Source of the DNA: Kitasatospora sp. NBC_00315
GTDB lineage: Bacteria; Actinomycetota; Actinomycetes; Streptomycetales; Streptomycetaceae
Assembly (NCBI RefSeq): GCF_041435095.1
Contig: NZ_CP108025.1
Location: 7,874,001 to 7,938,000 of the forward strand
Direction of reading: 5' to 3'
DNA length: 64,000 nt
Below are positions 44,307-53,101 of the stretch, one piece after another; within the stretch, counting starts at the first letter, position 1, and each line of letters begins with the position of its first letter. Below the pieces are notes generated by a model, which saw nothing but the letters and a program-made list of their open reading frames with translations, was not told the origin of the DNA and made no database searches. The translations under genes were made by a program, and so were the position numbers.

Positions 44307-45977
44307 TCAGGCGATCGGGTGGCTGAAGTCGGCCGGCTGGGGCCGCTCGTGGCCGATCATCATGATCAGCAGTGGTGTCTCGCCCGGCCCGTCGAGCCCC
44401 AGCTCCTCCGCGTAGGAGACGCAGTCGAAGCCGAGCGCCACGCCGCAGGCGAGGTCGAGTGCGGCGGCGGCCGTGTAGAGCGCCTGCGAGATCGAGCCGA
44501 CCGTGGCGTTGACGAGCCGCAGACCACGGTCGCCGACGGCGTCCAGCACGGCCCGGGTGGGCGCCGCCACCGTGATCACGGCGCCCGCCTGTTCCAGGTT
44601 GTAGTTGGAGAGGAAGTAGTTGCGCTGCAGGAACTCGCCCTGCGGCCCGCCCTTGAGCAGCCGCAGCGCTCCCGCCGCGGCGTGGTAGGAGTACGCGCCG
44701 GCCGGCACTCCGACCACGTGGTTGACGAACGCGTAGAGCCTGGCCGGCGACGACCCGTCGGGACTGCGCAGGTCGGCGGCCAGATCCGCACCCGCCGCGG
44801 CCGCGGCCAGGGCGGCGGACAACTCCTCGGCGGCCATCGGCCTGGTGGCCGTGAAGCGGCCGAAACTGCTGCGCCGGCTCCGCAGCGCCTCCCGCACGCC
44901 CAGCGCGAGCGGCCGCGGCGCAGGCAGCGGGCGGGGCTCGCCGACCGCGGGCGGCGCCGCCGCCGTCAGCGCTCCGGCCAGCACGGCGCCGGCCGGCCTG
45001 GCGGTCGCGCCCTCCAGGGTCGCCGCGTGGATCCGCTCCACCGTGTCGAAGCCGATCACCCGCCGGGAGCGCTCCTGGTCCCCGAGCCGGACCCGCGCCC
45101 CGGCGGCGGAGGGCCGCGACCGAGCCCCGGCGGCGTCCGGCGGCCCCGGGGCTCCAGGGTGCGGCGACGGAGCGCCGGAGGCCGTGCGCCGGTCGGGGGA
45201 GCCGGAGGCCGCCGGGGCGCCCCAGCGCAGCGGGACCACCGCGAAGACGCCCTCCTCCCGCGCCGAGAGGCCCAGCAGGCGGCCGAGCCGGTCCTCGTCG
45301 AACCAGAACGCGGCGCCGACGTGCAGGCCCCTGGCGCGCGCCCAGATGCGCCAGGTCTGCAGCAGCGCGCCGATGTCCATCGTGACGACGTGGTAGGAGA
45401 AGCTGTTGTACTTGAAGGCGTTCTGCCAGAACTTCACGCCGAGCACCAGGAACTGGTCGGTGTCCGAGCCGTCCGTCGGATCGCCCAGCGCGGCGCGGAC
45501 CTCGCCCGACACGTCGCCGGCCAGCAGCCGCTGCATCGAGTGGTGCGGCGTCGAGTAGTGGTAGACACCGGGGGTCAGCGGCCCGCTCGGGCCGGCCACC
45601 CAGTGCACGCCGATCGGGTAGAGCCCGCCGCCCGAGGCGGTGCCGCGCGACCAGTTGGCATGCGGGTACAGGGGCAGCGTGCCGAGGTCGGAGTTGGCCT
45701 GGACGGCGAGCCGGCGGCCGGTCAGGCCGTAGGAGTCCTGCAGCATCCCGCCCAGCAGCGGCAGCGTGAACGCTCCGTCGCCCACCTCGCCGAACAGCCC
45801 CTTCTGTACGGTGGCGGTCGCGAGGGCGGCGCTGTCGGGCAGCGGGAAGTGCTCCGCCCCCGGGTGGAACTTGCCCTTGCGCGGCCGGTCGGCCCAGTCG
45901 GGGACGAAGTCCGCCGGCTCCATGGGCACGCGGCCCCGCCGCATCACCGCGTCCGCGTACGCGTGGGCGTAGCTCAT
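44307..45977 (-). CDS. FMN-dependent azoline dehydrogenase (SagB/TbtE-like)
   Basis: 556 residues made of two nitroreductase-like halves. The first half has SRGTASGGGLYPIGVHW and FKYNSFSYHVVTMDIGALLQTWRI; the second begins REALRSRRSSFGRFTA and contains GAYSYHAAAG. A low-complexity linker rich in Ala, Pro and Gly (about 250-310) joins them. Such proteins oxidise azolines to thiazoles and oxazoles. ATG 45977 follows the YcaO stop by 48 bases. Its presence predicts aromatic azoles in the product. Confidence 0.9.
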   Translation of the reverse strand: MSYAHAYADAVMRRGRVPMEPADFVPDWADRPRKGKFHPGAEHFPLPDSAALATATVQKGLFGEVGDGAFTLPLLGGMLQDSYGLTGRRLAVQANSDLGTLPLYPHANWSRGTASGGGLYPIGVHWVAGPSGPLTPGVYHYSTPHHSMQRLLAGDVSGEVRAALGDPTDGSDTDQFLVLGVKFWQNAFKYNSFSYHVVTMDIGALLQTWRIWARARGLHVGAAFWFDEDRLGRLLGLSAREEGVFAVVPLRWGAPAASGSPDRRTASGAPSPHPGAPGPPDAAGARSRPSAAGARVRLGDQERSRRVIGFDTVERIHAATLEGATARPAGAVLAGALTAAAPPAVGEPRPLPAPRPLALGVREALRSRRSSFGRFTATRPMAAEELSAALAAAAAGADLAADLRSPDGSSPARLYAFVNHVVGVPAGAYSYHAAAGALRLLKGGPQGEFLQRNYFLSNYNLEQAGAVITVAAPTRAVLDAVGDRGLRLVNATVGSISQALYTAAAALDLACGVALGFDCVSYAEELGLDGPGETPLLIMMIGHERPQPADFSHPIA

Positions 45978-46025
45978 GGTCGGTCGGTCCTCTCGGGTCG
46001 GCAGCCGGAAGAAGCTGAGGAAACG

Positions 46026-47987
46026 TCAGGGAAACGGGTGCGGTGCGGGATTGAGGTCGTCGTCCCGGAGATCACGGTCGCGCAGGCCGGCCAGTCGGGC
46101 CGCGGTGCGCAGCCGGGGCATGGTCAGCGCGCGCTGGCGGCGGTGGCCGAAGTCGATCGGCAGCAGGCCCGGCACCAGCACACCGGCGGTGTGGAAACCG
46201 AGGTCGCGCTGCTCCGGCATGGTCTGGTCGACCACCACCACGTCGAAACCGGCGGCGGTGACCGCCCCGACGCAGGCGAGCAGGTCCTCCCGGAGGTCGG
46301 TGCCCGGCCGGATCGCGCCCGCGCCGCGCAGCGTGTCGAGCCCGACGGGCCCGGTGCGGCGCGGTGCCAGCAGGAAGTCCGCGTACGGGGCCATCTCGGG
46401 CAGGCCGTACAGCAGCGGGTGGTCGTGCAGCACCCGCACCCGGTCGAAGTCCTCGGCCATCGCCCGCAGCCGCCGCTCGTCGCGGGCCGTGCGCCGGCGC
46501 AGGTTGACCGCGTCGGTGGCGATCTCGCAGAGCCCGGCCCAGAGCGCGGCCTCGGGATCGAGGCTCGCCCCCGCGCCGAAGCAGAGCCGGCCCAGGCCGC
46601 CGTCGACCCGCTCCGCCACGGCGGTCACCACCGGGACGGGGAAGGAGACGCGGGTGTCGAAGAACCGGGCGCGGTAGCCGTACATCGCCAGGCGGTCGAC
46701 CAGCGCGCGGATCTCGGGCCGCTCGGCGCGGGAGGCGTCGAGTTCGGGGAGCTCCAGCCTGCCGTACCAGGCCAGTAGGAAGGCATCGCGCTCGACGGCC
46801 TCCATCAGCCCGAAGTAGACCGCCTCCTCCAGGCAGCCGCCGGAGGCGCAGCCGTTGGAGCTCTCCTGGACGAACCGGTTCTCCAGCCCGCCCGGCGCGT
46901 GGTAGTAGCTGAGGATCTCCGGTACCAGGACGGGGCGGCGGTCGCGCAGCGAGTAGCCCCAGACCCAGGGCACCGGACGGTCGGGGGCGAACGGCCTGAC
47001 GCCGGGCTCGGCCCGGTGGAACTCCTCGGAGTAGAGGCCGCAGACCCGCGGATCGACGGCCAGGTCGCCGAGTTCGTCGAGGCTGGCGACCACCGTGGTG
47101 CGCCGGCCCCGGGCCCGCATCCCGGCGAAGCGCTCCAGCCCCTCCAGCAGCCCGACCCGGGTGCTGGCCCGGTAGCTGCCGGTGTGCCCGCCCCAGAAGC
47201 ACTCCCGCAGGTAGTCCCCCGAGCGCATGGTGAAGCAGCCGACCGTGGAGGAGGTGGAGGCCGAGACCAGGTCCGGGACCACCGAGGGGCCGAGCATCCC
47301 CGCGATCGGGTTGACGAAGGCCTGCAGCGGGAGCTCGTACGCGTCCACCCCGCGCAGCCGGAAGACGTCCGGCGCCGACTTCGGCCTGCTCGCCAGTTCG
47401 AGACGGGCGCCCTCGGCGGTGTCCTCGGGACGCCGGTCGCACACCGGGCACTCGGCGTCGGGCACCAACGGGAAGCTGCTGACGTGCAACGTCTCCAGAT
47501 CGAGCAGGTCGACCCGCGGGAACCGCCCGGCGCCGTCGGCCGCTCCGTCCGGCAGGCCCGCGCGCTCCTGCCGGGCGGCGGCGAGCGCGGCCAGGGCGTC
47601 GGTGACGAACGGCACGGCCCACGGCGGCGCCCCGGCGGCGGCGGTGGCGCCGCCGAGCTCCAGTGCCTCCCGCAGCGGGCCCGAGCGGACGGCCTGCCAG
47701 CGCCGGGCCAGGCAGCGCGGGCAGGGTGATTCGCCCTGCCGCGCCGGACCGACCACCGCATGGTGTCCGTAGAGGTGGACCGGCACGGCGCGGTGGTCCT
47801 CCTCGGCCCCGGTGACGGCGAGTTCGTCCCGGGCCCCGAGGACGGAGACCCGCAGCACCGGTCCCGGCGGGTGGTGTTCCAGGGCCTGGGCCAGGCCGGC
47901 GGTCAGGGCTTCGCAGTGCTCGGCCCAGGGCCCCGTGAACCCGGTGAGGACGGACGGCGCCGGGCGGGGCGGCAGCTCAGTTCGCAC
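46026..47987 (-). CDS. YcaO cyclodehydratase, copy 2
   Basis: 653 residues from GTG 47987; the longer upstream frame overlaps the preceding gene by too much. SNGCASGGCLEEAVYFGLMEAVERDAFLLAWYGR is the YcaO ATP-site region and the C-terminus is NPAPHPFP, matching functional cyclodehydratases. The N-terminal third has CPRC and CPVC pairs, possibly a zinc site. It is a paralogue of the YcaO at 35399, similar in length and motifs but at the other end of the operon. The two may share azoline formation between Cys and Ser/Thr; this is inference. Confidence 0.92.
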   Translation of the reverse strand: MRTELPPRPAPSVLTGFTGPWAEHCEALTAGLAQALEHHPPGPVLRVSVLGARDELAVTGAEEDHRAVPVHLYGHHAVVGPARQGESPCPRCLARRWQAVRSGPLREALELGGATAAAGAPPWAVPFVTDALAALAAARQERAGLPDGAADGAGRFPRVDLLDLETLHVSSFPLVPDAECPVCDRRPEDTAEGARLELASRPKSAPDVFRLRGVDAYELPLQAFVNPIAGMLGPSVVPDLVSASTSSTVGCFTMRSGDYLRECFWGGHTGSYRASTRVGLLEGLERFAGMRARGRRTTVVASLDELGDLAVDPRVCGLYSEEFHRAEPGVRPFAPDRPVPWVWGYSLRDRRPVLVPEILSYYHAPGGLENRFVQESSNGCASGGCLEEAVYFGLMEAVERDAFLLAWYGRLELPELDASRAERPEIRALVDRLAMYGYRARFFDTRVSFPVPVVTAVAERVDGGLGRLCFGAGASLDPEAALWAGLCEIATDAVNLRRRTARDERRLRAMAEDFDRVRVLHDHPLLYGLPEMAPYADFLLAPRRTGPVGLDTLRGAGAIRPGTDLREDLLACVGAVTAAGFDVVVVDQTMPEQRDLGFHTAGVLVPGLLPIDFGHRRQRALTMPRLRTAARLAGLRDRDLRDDDLNPAPHPFP

Positions 47988-50250
47988 GGGTCGCCGCCGG
48001 GACGGTGAGCAGCACTCGGGCCACCTCGATCCGGCCCGCCCGAAGGTCGGACGCACCGCCGGGAGCGAGCAGTGCGTCCCGTCCCAGCGCGCGGAGCCCT
48101 GCCAGCAGCCCGGGCCAGTGCGCGCCGGGCGCCGGGTCCAGCGGCGCACCGTCGCCGACCGGCAGGGCGCTCGGCTCCAGACCCCGGATCAGCGGGTCGC
48201 CCGGGTCGGCCGGCCGGCCGTCGGCGGCGTCCCGGCCGAGCTGCACCGGGCCGAGCAGGTCACGGACGGCCTCCAGCACGGCGTGCCGCAGCCGCAGCCC
48301 GCTGCCGACCGCCCAGACGGGCAGGCCGGTCCGGGGATCGGTGGCGCGGGCGAGCACCACCGGCGCCAGACCGTGCGAGCCGGCCCCGAGTTCGAGGAGT
48401 TCGAGGTCCAGACCGAGATTGGCCGCCGAGCGGGCGAGGAAGACGAGTTCGGCGTCGTCCGGGAGACCGGCGAGACCGGCGAGACCGGCGAGAGCGACCC
48501 GGGCGGCGGGGGCGCCGCGCAGCGCCTGCCGCAGCGCATCGTGGGCCAGGGCGGAGAGCAGCGCCCTGGCCGCGGCCGCGCCCGGGGAGTCACCCGCACC
48601 GGTACCGGCCGAGGTGGCCTCGAACATCCGGCCGTGGTTGTCGGCGCCGAAGGTGCGCAACGCGCCTGCCGGTACCAGGACTTCGGTGCCGTCCAGGAGT
48701 GAGGCGGCCCGGCCCCAGGCGGCGACGTCGGCGACGCCGGCTCCCGTACCGGCGCCGGTGGCCAGCGAGGCGGGGGCGACCAGCGGCCGCCGCTCCTGCG
48801 GCGAGCGCGCCTCGGCGGGGCCGACCAGCCCGGTGAGCGGGACGACGTGCTCGGCGTAGACCTCGGCGGCCCGGTACAGCGCCCGCAGGCGGGCCCCCGC
48901 GACGTGGTGCACGTCGAAGGCCGAGATCTCCCGTCGCGCTCCGGGGCCCAGCGCCAGGCCCACCGTGCCGACCTTGAGCGGCGTCTGGTTCCAGGTGTCG
49001 TCGGCGTAGGAGCTGAACACACCGGCGTTCGGGCGGACCAGCACGTCCCGGGTGTCGAGTTCGGCCAGCGCCGCCTGGGCGGCGGCCTCCTCGGCCGCGC
49101 CGTCCGCGGGCTGCCCGCCCTCCCCGGGCACCGTGAGGTCGGCGATCAGGTCGGGGAGCAGGCCGGCGCTCAGCACGGCCTCCGCGTCGCCGCAGCGCGG
49201 ACAGCGCGGGTGCGGGAGCAGGGGTTCGGCGACGACGTCCAGCGAGTCGAGGTCCTGGACGATGATCCGGCCGTCGGTCTCGGGGGCGAGGGCCCCGGTG
49301 GTGAGCCGGAAGACCTCGTAGCCGAGCAGATTGCCGAGCATCGCGGCCAGCGGGCGGCCGATCCGGGGTGCGGCCGGCCCGGTCGGGGCGAGCGGGGCCA
49401 GCGAACTCCACAGCTCGGCGGCCGCGCCGGCCTCGGCGACGGCGCCCAGCCGCAGCGCCGCGCAGACCCAGCACCCGGTCGTCCCGGCCGACATCAGCGG
49501 GCCGATCACGGCGCGTTCGCCCAGCGTCCAGGCCGGGATCAGCCGCTTGCCGTCGGGTAGGCCGGCCTCCAGCAGCCGCACGGTCCGGCGGGAGCCGGCC
49601 GAGCCGCCGGTGACCAGCACCAGGTCGTACCCGTCGAGGTCGGCCCAGTCGGCGCCGGCCGGACCGCGGTCCTCCAGCCGGGTGACGGTCACCGGGCAGC
49701 CGGCCTCGCCGAGCGCCTTCACCTCCTGTTCGACCTCGTCGAAGCCGTTGCCGGGCCGGTCCACACCCGCGCTGACCCCGACCGAGGCGCAGCCGTTGCG
49801 CACCAGGGCGAGCACGCACCAGCGGGCGAGCAGGTCGTCGCCGAGCACGGCCACCCGGGTGTCCCGGAACGCCTGGAACCGGCGCTCCGCGTCGCCCGTG
49901 TAGTGGTCGACGTAACCGATCTGCGCGGCGAACCGGGCGGCGACCTCCGGTGCCACCACCCCGCTCGGCTCCGGCTCGGCGGCCCGGGCGAATCCGCGGC
50001 CGTACAGCGCCCGGACGAGCTCGACGACCATCCGGCGCTGGGTGTCGCCCAGCCCCTCGCAGATCTCGGCCACGCTGTGGCGGCCGTTGAGGTGGGGGAC
50101 GATCAGTGAGGCGAAGCGGTACGCCTCCTTGGTGGTGAGGTTGAACCCGCCGTGGGCGTTGTGGAACAGCACACCGGTCGGGGTCCGGCTGAACAGCACG
50201 TCCCGGCGGATCCGTGGACGGGTGTCGGCTATCTCGTCGTACGCGGCCAT
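47977..50250 (-). CDS. Leader-binding ThiF-like (E1-like) protein with degenerate YcaO domain
   Basis: 757 residues. The first 90 (RRDVLFSRTPTGVLFHN, GGFNLTTKEAYRFASLIVP) are a RiPP recognition element that binds the leader. An E1/ThiF-like fold follows, with CWVC near 258 and CPRC near 348 as the zinc tetrathiolate. Residues about 390-757 resemble a YcaO domain: FEATSAGTGAGDSPGAAAARALLSALAHDAL aligns with the SNGCA...ERD region of its neighbours, but with AHD instead of ERD and no PHPFP end. So it is likely a scaffold, not an enzyme. ATG 50250 lies five bases after the SARP stop. Confidence 0.88.
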   Translation of the reverse strand: MAAYDEIADTRPRIRRDVLFSRTPTGVLFHNAHGGFNLTTKEAYRFASLIVPHLNGRHSVAEICEGLGDTQRRMVVELVRALYGRGFARAAEPEPSGVVAPEVAARFAAQIGYVDHYTGDAERRFQAFRDTRVAVLGDDLLARWCVLALVRNGCASVGVSAGVDRPGNGFDEVEQEVKALGEAGCPVTVTRLEDRGPAGADWADLDGYDLVLVTGGSAGSRRTVRLLEAGLPDGKRLIPAWTLGERAVIGPLMSAGTTGCWVCAALRLGAVAEAGAAAELWSSLAPLAPTGPAAPRIGRPLAAMLGNLLGYEVFRLTTGALAPETDGRIIVQDLDSLDVVAEPLLPHPRCPRCGDAEAVLSAGLLPDLIADLTVPGEGGQPADGAAEEAAAQAALAELDTRDVLVRPNAGVFSSYADDTWNQTPLKVGTVGLALGPGARREISAFDVHHVAGARLRALYRAAEVYAEHVVPLTGLVGPAEARSPQERRPLVAPASLATGAGTGAGVADVAAWGRAASLLDGTEVLVPAGALRTFGADNHGRMFEATSAGTGAGDSPGAAAARALLSALAHDALRQALRGAPAARVALAGLAGLAGLPDDAELVFLARSAANLGLDLELLELGAGSHGLAPVVLARATDPRTGLPVWAVGSGLRLRHAVLEAVRDLLGPVQLGRDAADGRPADPGDPLIRGLEPSALPVGDGAPLDPAPGAHWPGLLAGLRALGRDALLAPGGASDLRAGRIEVARVLLTVPAATRAN

Positions 50251-50255
50251 GTACC

Positions 50256-51515
50256 TCACACCTCGGTCGGACGCAGGGGAGCGGCTGGTTGCCGCGGGGA
50301 TTCGAGCAGTTCCGGGCAGCCCCGGCGGCGTTCCGCCGGGCGTTCCGCGCGGCGGTCGGGGCGGTGGTCGGCGCGGTGCTCCTGGCCGTGGTCGGCGCGA
50401 GGGTCCGGCTGGGGATCGGCGGCCCGGCCCGGGGGAGCGGGCGACCGGCTGCCGGCGGCGGCGCGGGTGAAGGTGCGGAGCAGGTCGTGCACCCGGTACC
50501 GGCCGTGCGGGGCCTCCTCCAGCAGCCCCGCCTGCACCAGCGTGGCCAGCACCAGCTCTCCGGTGGCCGGCCCCCCGGGGTCGCGGTGGGCGCCCTGGCC
50601 CTGCGGGGTGTCGTCGGTGACGGGATCCGCCGACCGCCCCGGGAGCTCGGCGAGCGTCGCCGCGCGGAGCGGCCCGGGGGAGAGCGGGCGGCCGGAGGGG
50701 ACCACGGCGGCGCGGCGCGCCGTGGGCCCCGGGGCGCCCGGCCACGGCTCGCCGCGCAGGATGACGAGCTCCAGCCGCTGCAGGGCCGGGCCCGGGTCGA
50801 CCCCGAGCTCCGCCAGCAGGTGGTCCTTGACGCGGCGGCACTCGGCGAGTGCCTCCCCGCGCCGCCCGGAGCGGTGCAGGGCCTCCACGAGCTGCTCGGA
50901 GAACCGCTCGTGCAGCGGATGCGCGTGGGCGACCGGCCGCAGGTCGGCCAGGGCCTCACGACATCGCCCGAGGGCGAGTTCGATGTCGAAGACGCGTTCG
51001 GTGCTGCGCAGCCACTCCTCGGTCAGGCCGGGGACGTCGTCCCGGTGCAGCGCGTCCGAGTGGACGTTGGTCAGCAGCGGGAGCTGCCACAGCGCCAGTG
51101 CGGAACGGAGCAGCGCCAGTTCGGTGCCCAGGTCGCCCGCCGCACCCGCCCGCCCGACCAGCGAACGGAACCGCAGCAGGTCGAGGGTCTGCGGATCGGC
51201 GGCCATCCGGTAGCCGCCGGGGACCGCCTCGATGGTGTTGCCGGCGATGCCGTACTTGCCGAAGAGCCTGCGCAGTCGCAGCACGCAGGTCTGCAGGGCC
51301 GCCTTCGCCGTCGCCGGCGTCTCCTCGCCCCAGATGACCCGCTGCAGCGACTCGACGGAGACCACGGTGTTCGGCCGGACCAGCAGGGCGGCCAGCAGGG
51401 CGGCCGGTTTTGACGGCTGGAGCACCGCGACCTCGTGACTGTCGGCGATGGCCAGCAGCCCGAGCACGGTGAACCGGGCCGGAGCCCGCTCCGCGATGAT
51501 CTCGCTCTCGCCCAC
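50256..51515 (-). CDS. SARP-family transcriptional activator, AfsR-like but lacking the ATPase domain
   Basis: 419 residues from GTG 51515 (GGGAGG five bases upstream). Residues about 10-100 form the OmpR-like DNA-binding domain (VESLQRVIWGEETPATAKAALQTCVLRLRRLFG), and about 110-260 the bacterial transcriptional activation domain. After residue 330, ATLVQAGLLEEAPHGRYRVHDLLRTFTRAA looks like the stretch that follows the NB-ARC ATPase in AfsR, while the ATPase itself is missing. The tail is Arg/Asp/Pro-rich. As first gene of the RiPP operon, with 11-bp-spaced repeats upstream, it probably activates the cluster. Confidence 0.88.
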   Translation of the reverse strand: MGESEIIAERAPARFTVLGLLAIADSHEVAVLQPSKPAALLAALLVRPNTVVSVESLQRVIWGEETPATAKAALQTCVLRLRRLFGKYGIAGNTIEAVPGGYRMAADPQTLDLLRFRSLVGRAGAAGDLGTELALLRSALALWQLPLLTNVHSDALHRDDVPGLTEEWLRSTERVFDIELALGRCREALADLRPVAHAHPLHERFSEQLVEALHRSGRRGEALAECRRVKDHLLAELGVDPGPALQRLELVILRGEPWPGAPGPTARRAAVVPSGRPLSPGPLRAATLAELPGRSADPVTDDTPQGQGAHRDPGGPATGELVLATLVQAGLLEEAPHGRYRVHDLLRTFTRAAAGSRSPAPPGRAADPQPDPRADHGQEHRADHRPDRRAERPAERRRGCPELLESPRQPAAPLRPTEV

Positions 51516-51925
51516 GTTCCCTCCCCCACGTTGCGTGTGCGCTGCAGAGAACCGCCTCGGCCAGGTGTCCGGGCCGGGGCGGCGGGCGGGTACGGCGGCA
51601 CCGGTTTGAATGATCGGCGTCAACGTTCCCGGTGGCAGAACGTACGGGCTGACGGTTGCTCAAGTCAACAATCTGTCTAGGCATTTGAGCGAACGTTGAG
51701 CTAAGGATCGGGTGCCCCGGCCGGGGCCGTCGCCCGTGCTCCCGAGCGTGCGCGTCGACTGCGCCGGAGTGCGCCGGGGAGCTCCCTCGGAGCCGGAGAA
51801 GCGCCCCGTTCCGCGCCCCCGCCCGGGCCCTCGCCGGGCCTGCCGCCGGCCGGCGTGCGACCCGGGCCGTACCTGCGCAGGATGGGAGGGCGATCGGGTG
51901 TCCAGTACCGGGACGGAGGGTCGGG
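51516..51925. other. Divergent promoter region between SARP and hydrolase genes
   Basis: 410 bases without a supported gene. It holds the SARP promoter candidate with its repeats (51639-51701), a 9-bp inverted pair TCAACGTTC (51620-51628) and GAACGTTGA (51691-51699), and the leader of the rightward hydrolase gene. Confidence 0.6.
51639..51701 (-). promoter_or_regulatory. Candidate SARP-operon promoter with 11-bp direct repeats
   Basis: On the minus strand, TTGACT (51668-51663) and TACGTT (51644-51639) are spaced by 18 bases, a good -35/-10 pair. Just upstream GCTCAA occurs twice 11 bases apart (51701-51696 and 51690-51685). Direct repeats one helical turn apart next to -35 are the known form of SARP binding sites. 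The untranslated leader would be about 115 bases. Confidence 0.55.
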
Positions 51926-53101
51926 ATGCGGCCGGACACGAGAACCGCCGGCGCGCTGCTGGCGCTGCTCAGCCGCGACCGGGCGGGACTGGCCGCCGCC
52001 CTGCCGCTCCTCGCGGCGGGCTGCTGGTGCGCCGCGGCGGGACCGGCGTGGGCGGTGCCGGTCGGCGTCGTGCTGATCGCCGCGGGGCTGCTGTTGGGCG
52101 CCGGATCCGTGCGCCACCAGCGGGTGGTGGCCCGGCTGACCGCGGCACATCCGCCGCCGGGCCGCCTGGTGGACGTCGGCGGGTACCGGCTGCACGTGCT
52201 GGCCGAGGGCGGCCGCGACGCGCCGGCGCGACGTCCCGCCGTGGTCTGGATGCCGGGCGGTCACGCGCCCGGCGTGGAGTTCCGGCACCTGCACGAGGCG
52301 GTACGCGGCGAGACCCGCTCGATCCTGGTGGACCGGGCCGGCAGCGGCTGGAGCGACATCGGGCCGTTCCCCCGTACGACGGCGCTGGAGGCCGAGGAGC
52401 TGGTCGCCGCCCTGGCCGGGGCGGCGGAGCCGGGGCCGTTCGTCCTGGTCGGGCACTCGCTCGGCGGGCTGCTGATGGCCAACGTGGCCAGGCGCCGGCC
52501 CGACCTGGTCGCCGCGCTGGTCCTGCTGGACCCGACGCCTCCCGATGTGATCGTCTACGGCCCGCCGAACCCGGCGCTGGACCGGTCCTTCCACCGGGAC
52601 CTGCGCGACGCGCTGCGGCGGGTGTTCGGGCTGTACCGCGCACCGGGGGGCGACCAGGGCGACCCGGGCGCCCCGGCGGGGCAGGACGGCGAGCTGCGCG
52701 CCGGCATGTGCCGGGCGCGGTTCGGGTGTGCGGCCGCCTCGATCTTCCAGGAGCTGACCCCGGCCGGGATGGCGGCCGCCGGCTGGCGGACCGTCGTCTA
52801 CGACGGTGACCTGGGCGACCTGCCTCTGATCCTGGTCACACCCGGTGACCTCACCGGGGGCGAGATGGTGCTGGACACGGCCGACGACCGGGTGACGGCG
52901 GAGCGGATGCGCCGCTTCTACCGGGGCACCCGGGAGCGGTTCCTGGCCGCCTCGACCGCCTCCCGCAGGATCCTCACGCCGGCCGGGACCAGCCACAACT
53001 TCCCGCACGAGGCGCCGGGCGCGGTGGCCGAGGCGGTGCTTGCGGTGGTGGCCGAGGCCGAGCGGAGAGCGGTCGAGAACCATCGCGGTGCTGCATCCTA
53101 G
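51926..53101 (+). CDS. Membrane-anchored alpha/beta hydrolase
   Basis: 391 residues. Two hydrophobic stretches at the N-terminus (about 20-60) suggest a membrane anchor. The hydrolase domain has VWMPGGHAPG, LVDRAGSGWSD, the elbow GHSLGG and a late GTSHNFPHE histidine. The ATG has GGACGGAGGG upstream. It is divergent from the SARP gene and might serve the RiPP cluster, but such hydrolases are common and nothing ties it to the peptide directly. Confidence 0.82.
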   Translation: MRPDTRTAGALLALLSRDRAGLAAALPLLAAGCWCAAAGPAWAVPVGVVLIAAGLLLGAGSVRHQRVVARLTAAHPPPGRLVDVGGYRLHVLAEGGRDAPARRPAVVWMPGGHAPGVEFRHLHEAVRGETRSILVDRAGSGWSDIGPFPRTTALEAEELVAALAGAAEPGPFVLVGHSLGGLLMANVARRRPDLVAALVLLDPTPPDVIVYGPPNPALDRSFHRDLRDALRRVFGLYRAPGGDQGDPGAPAGQDGELRAGMCRARFGCAAASIFQELTPAGMAAAGWRTVVYDGDLGDLPLILVTPGDLTGGEMVLDTADDRVTAERMRRFYRGTRERFLAASTASRRILTPAGTSHNFPHEAPGAVAEAVLAVVAEAERRAVENHRGAAS

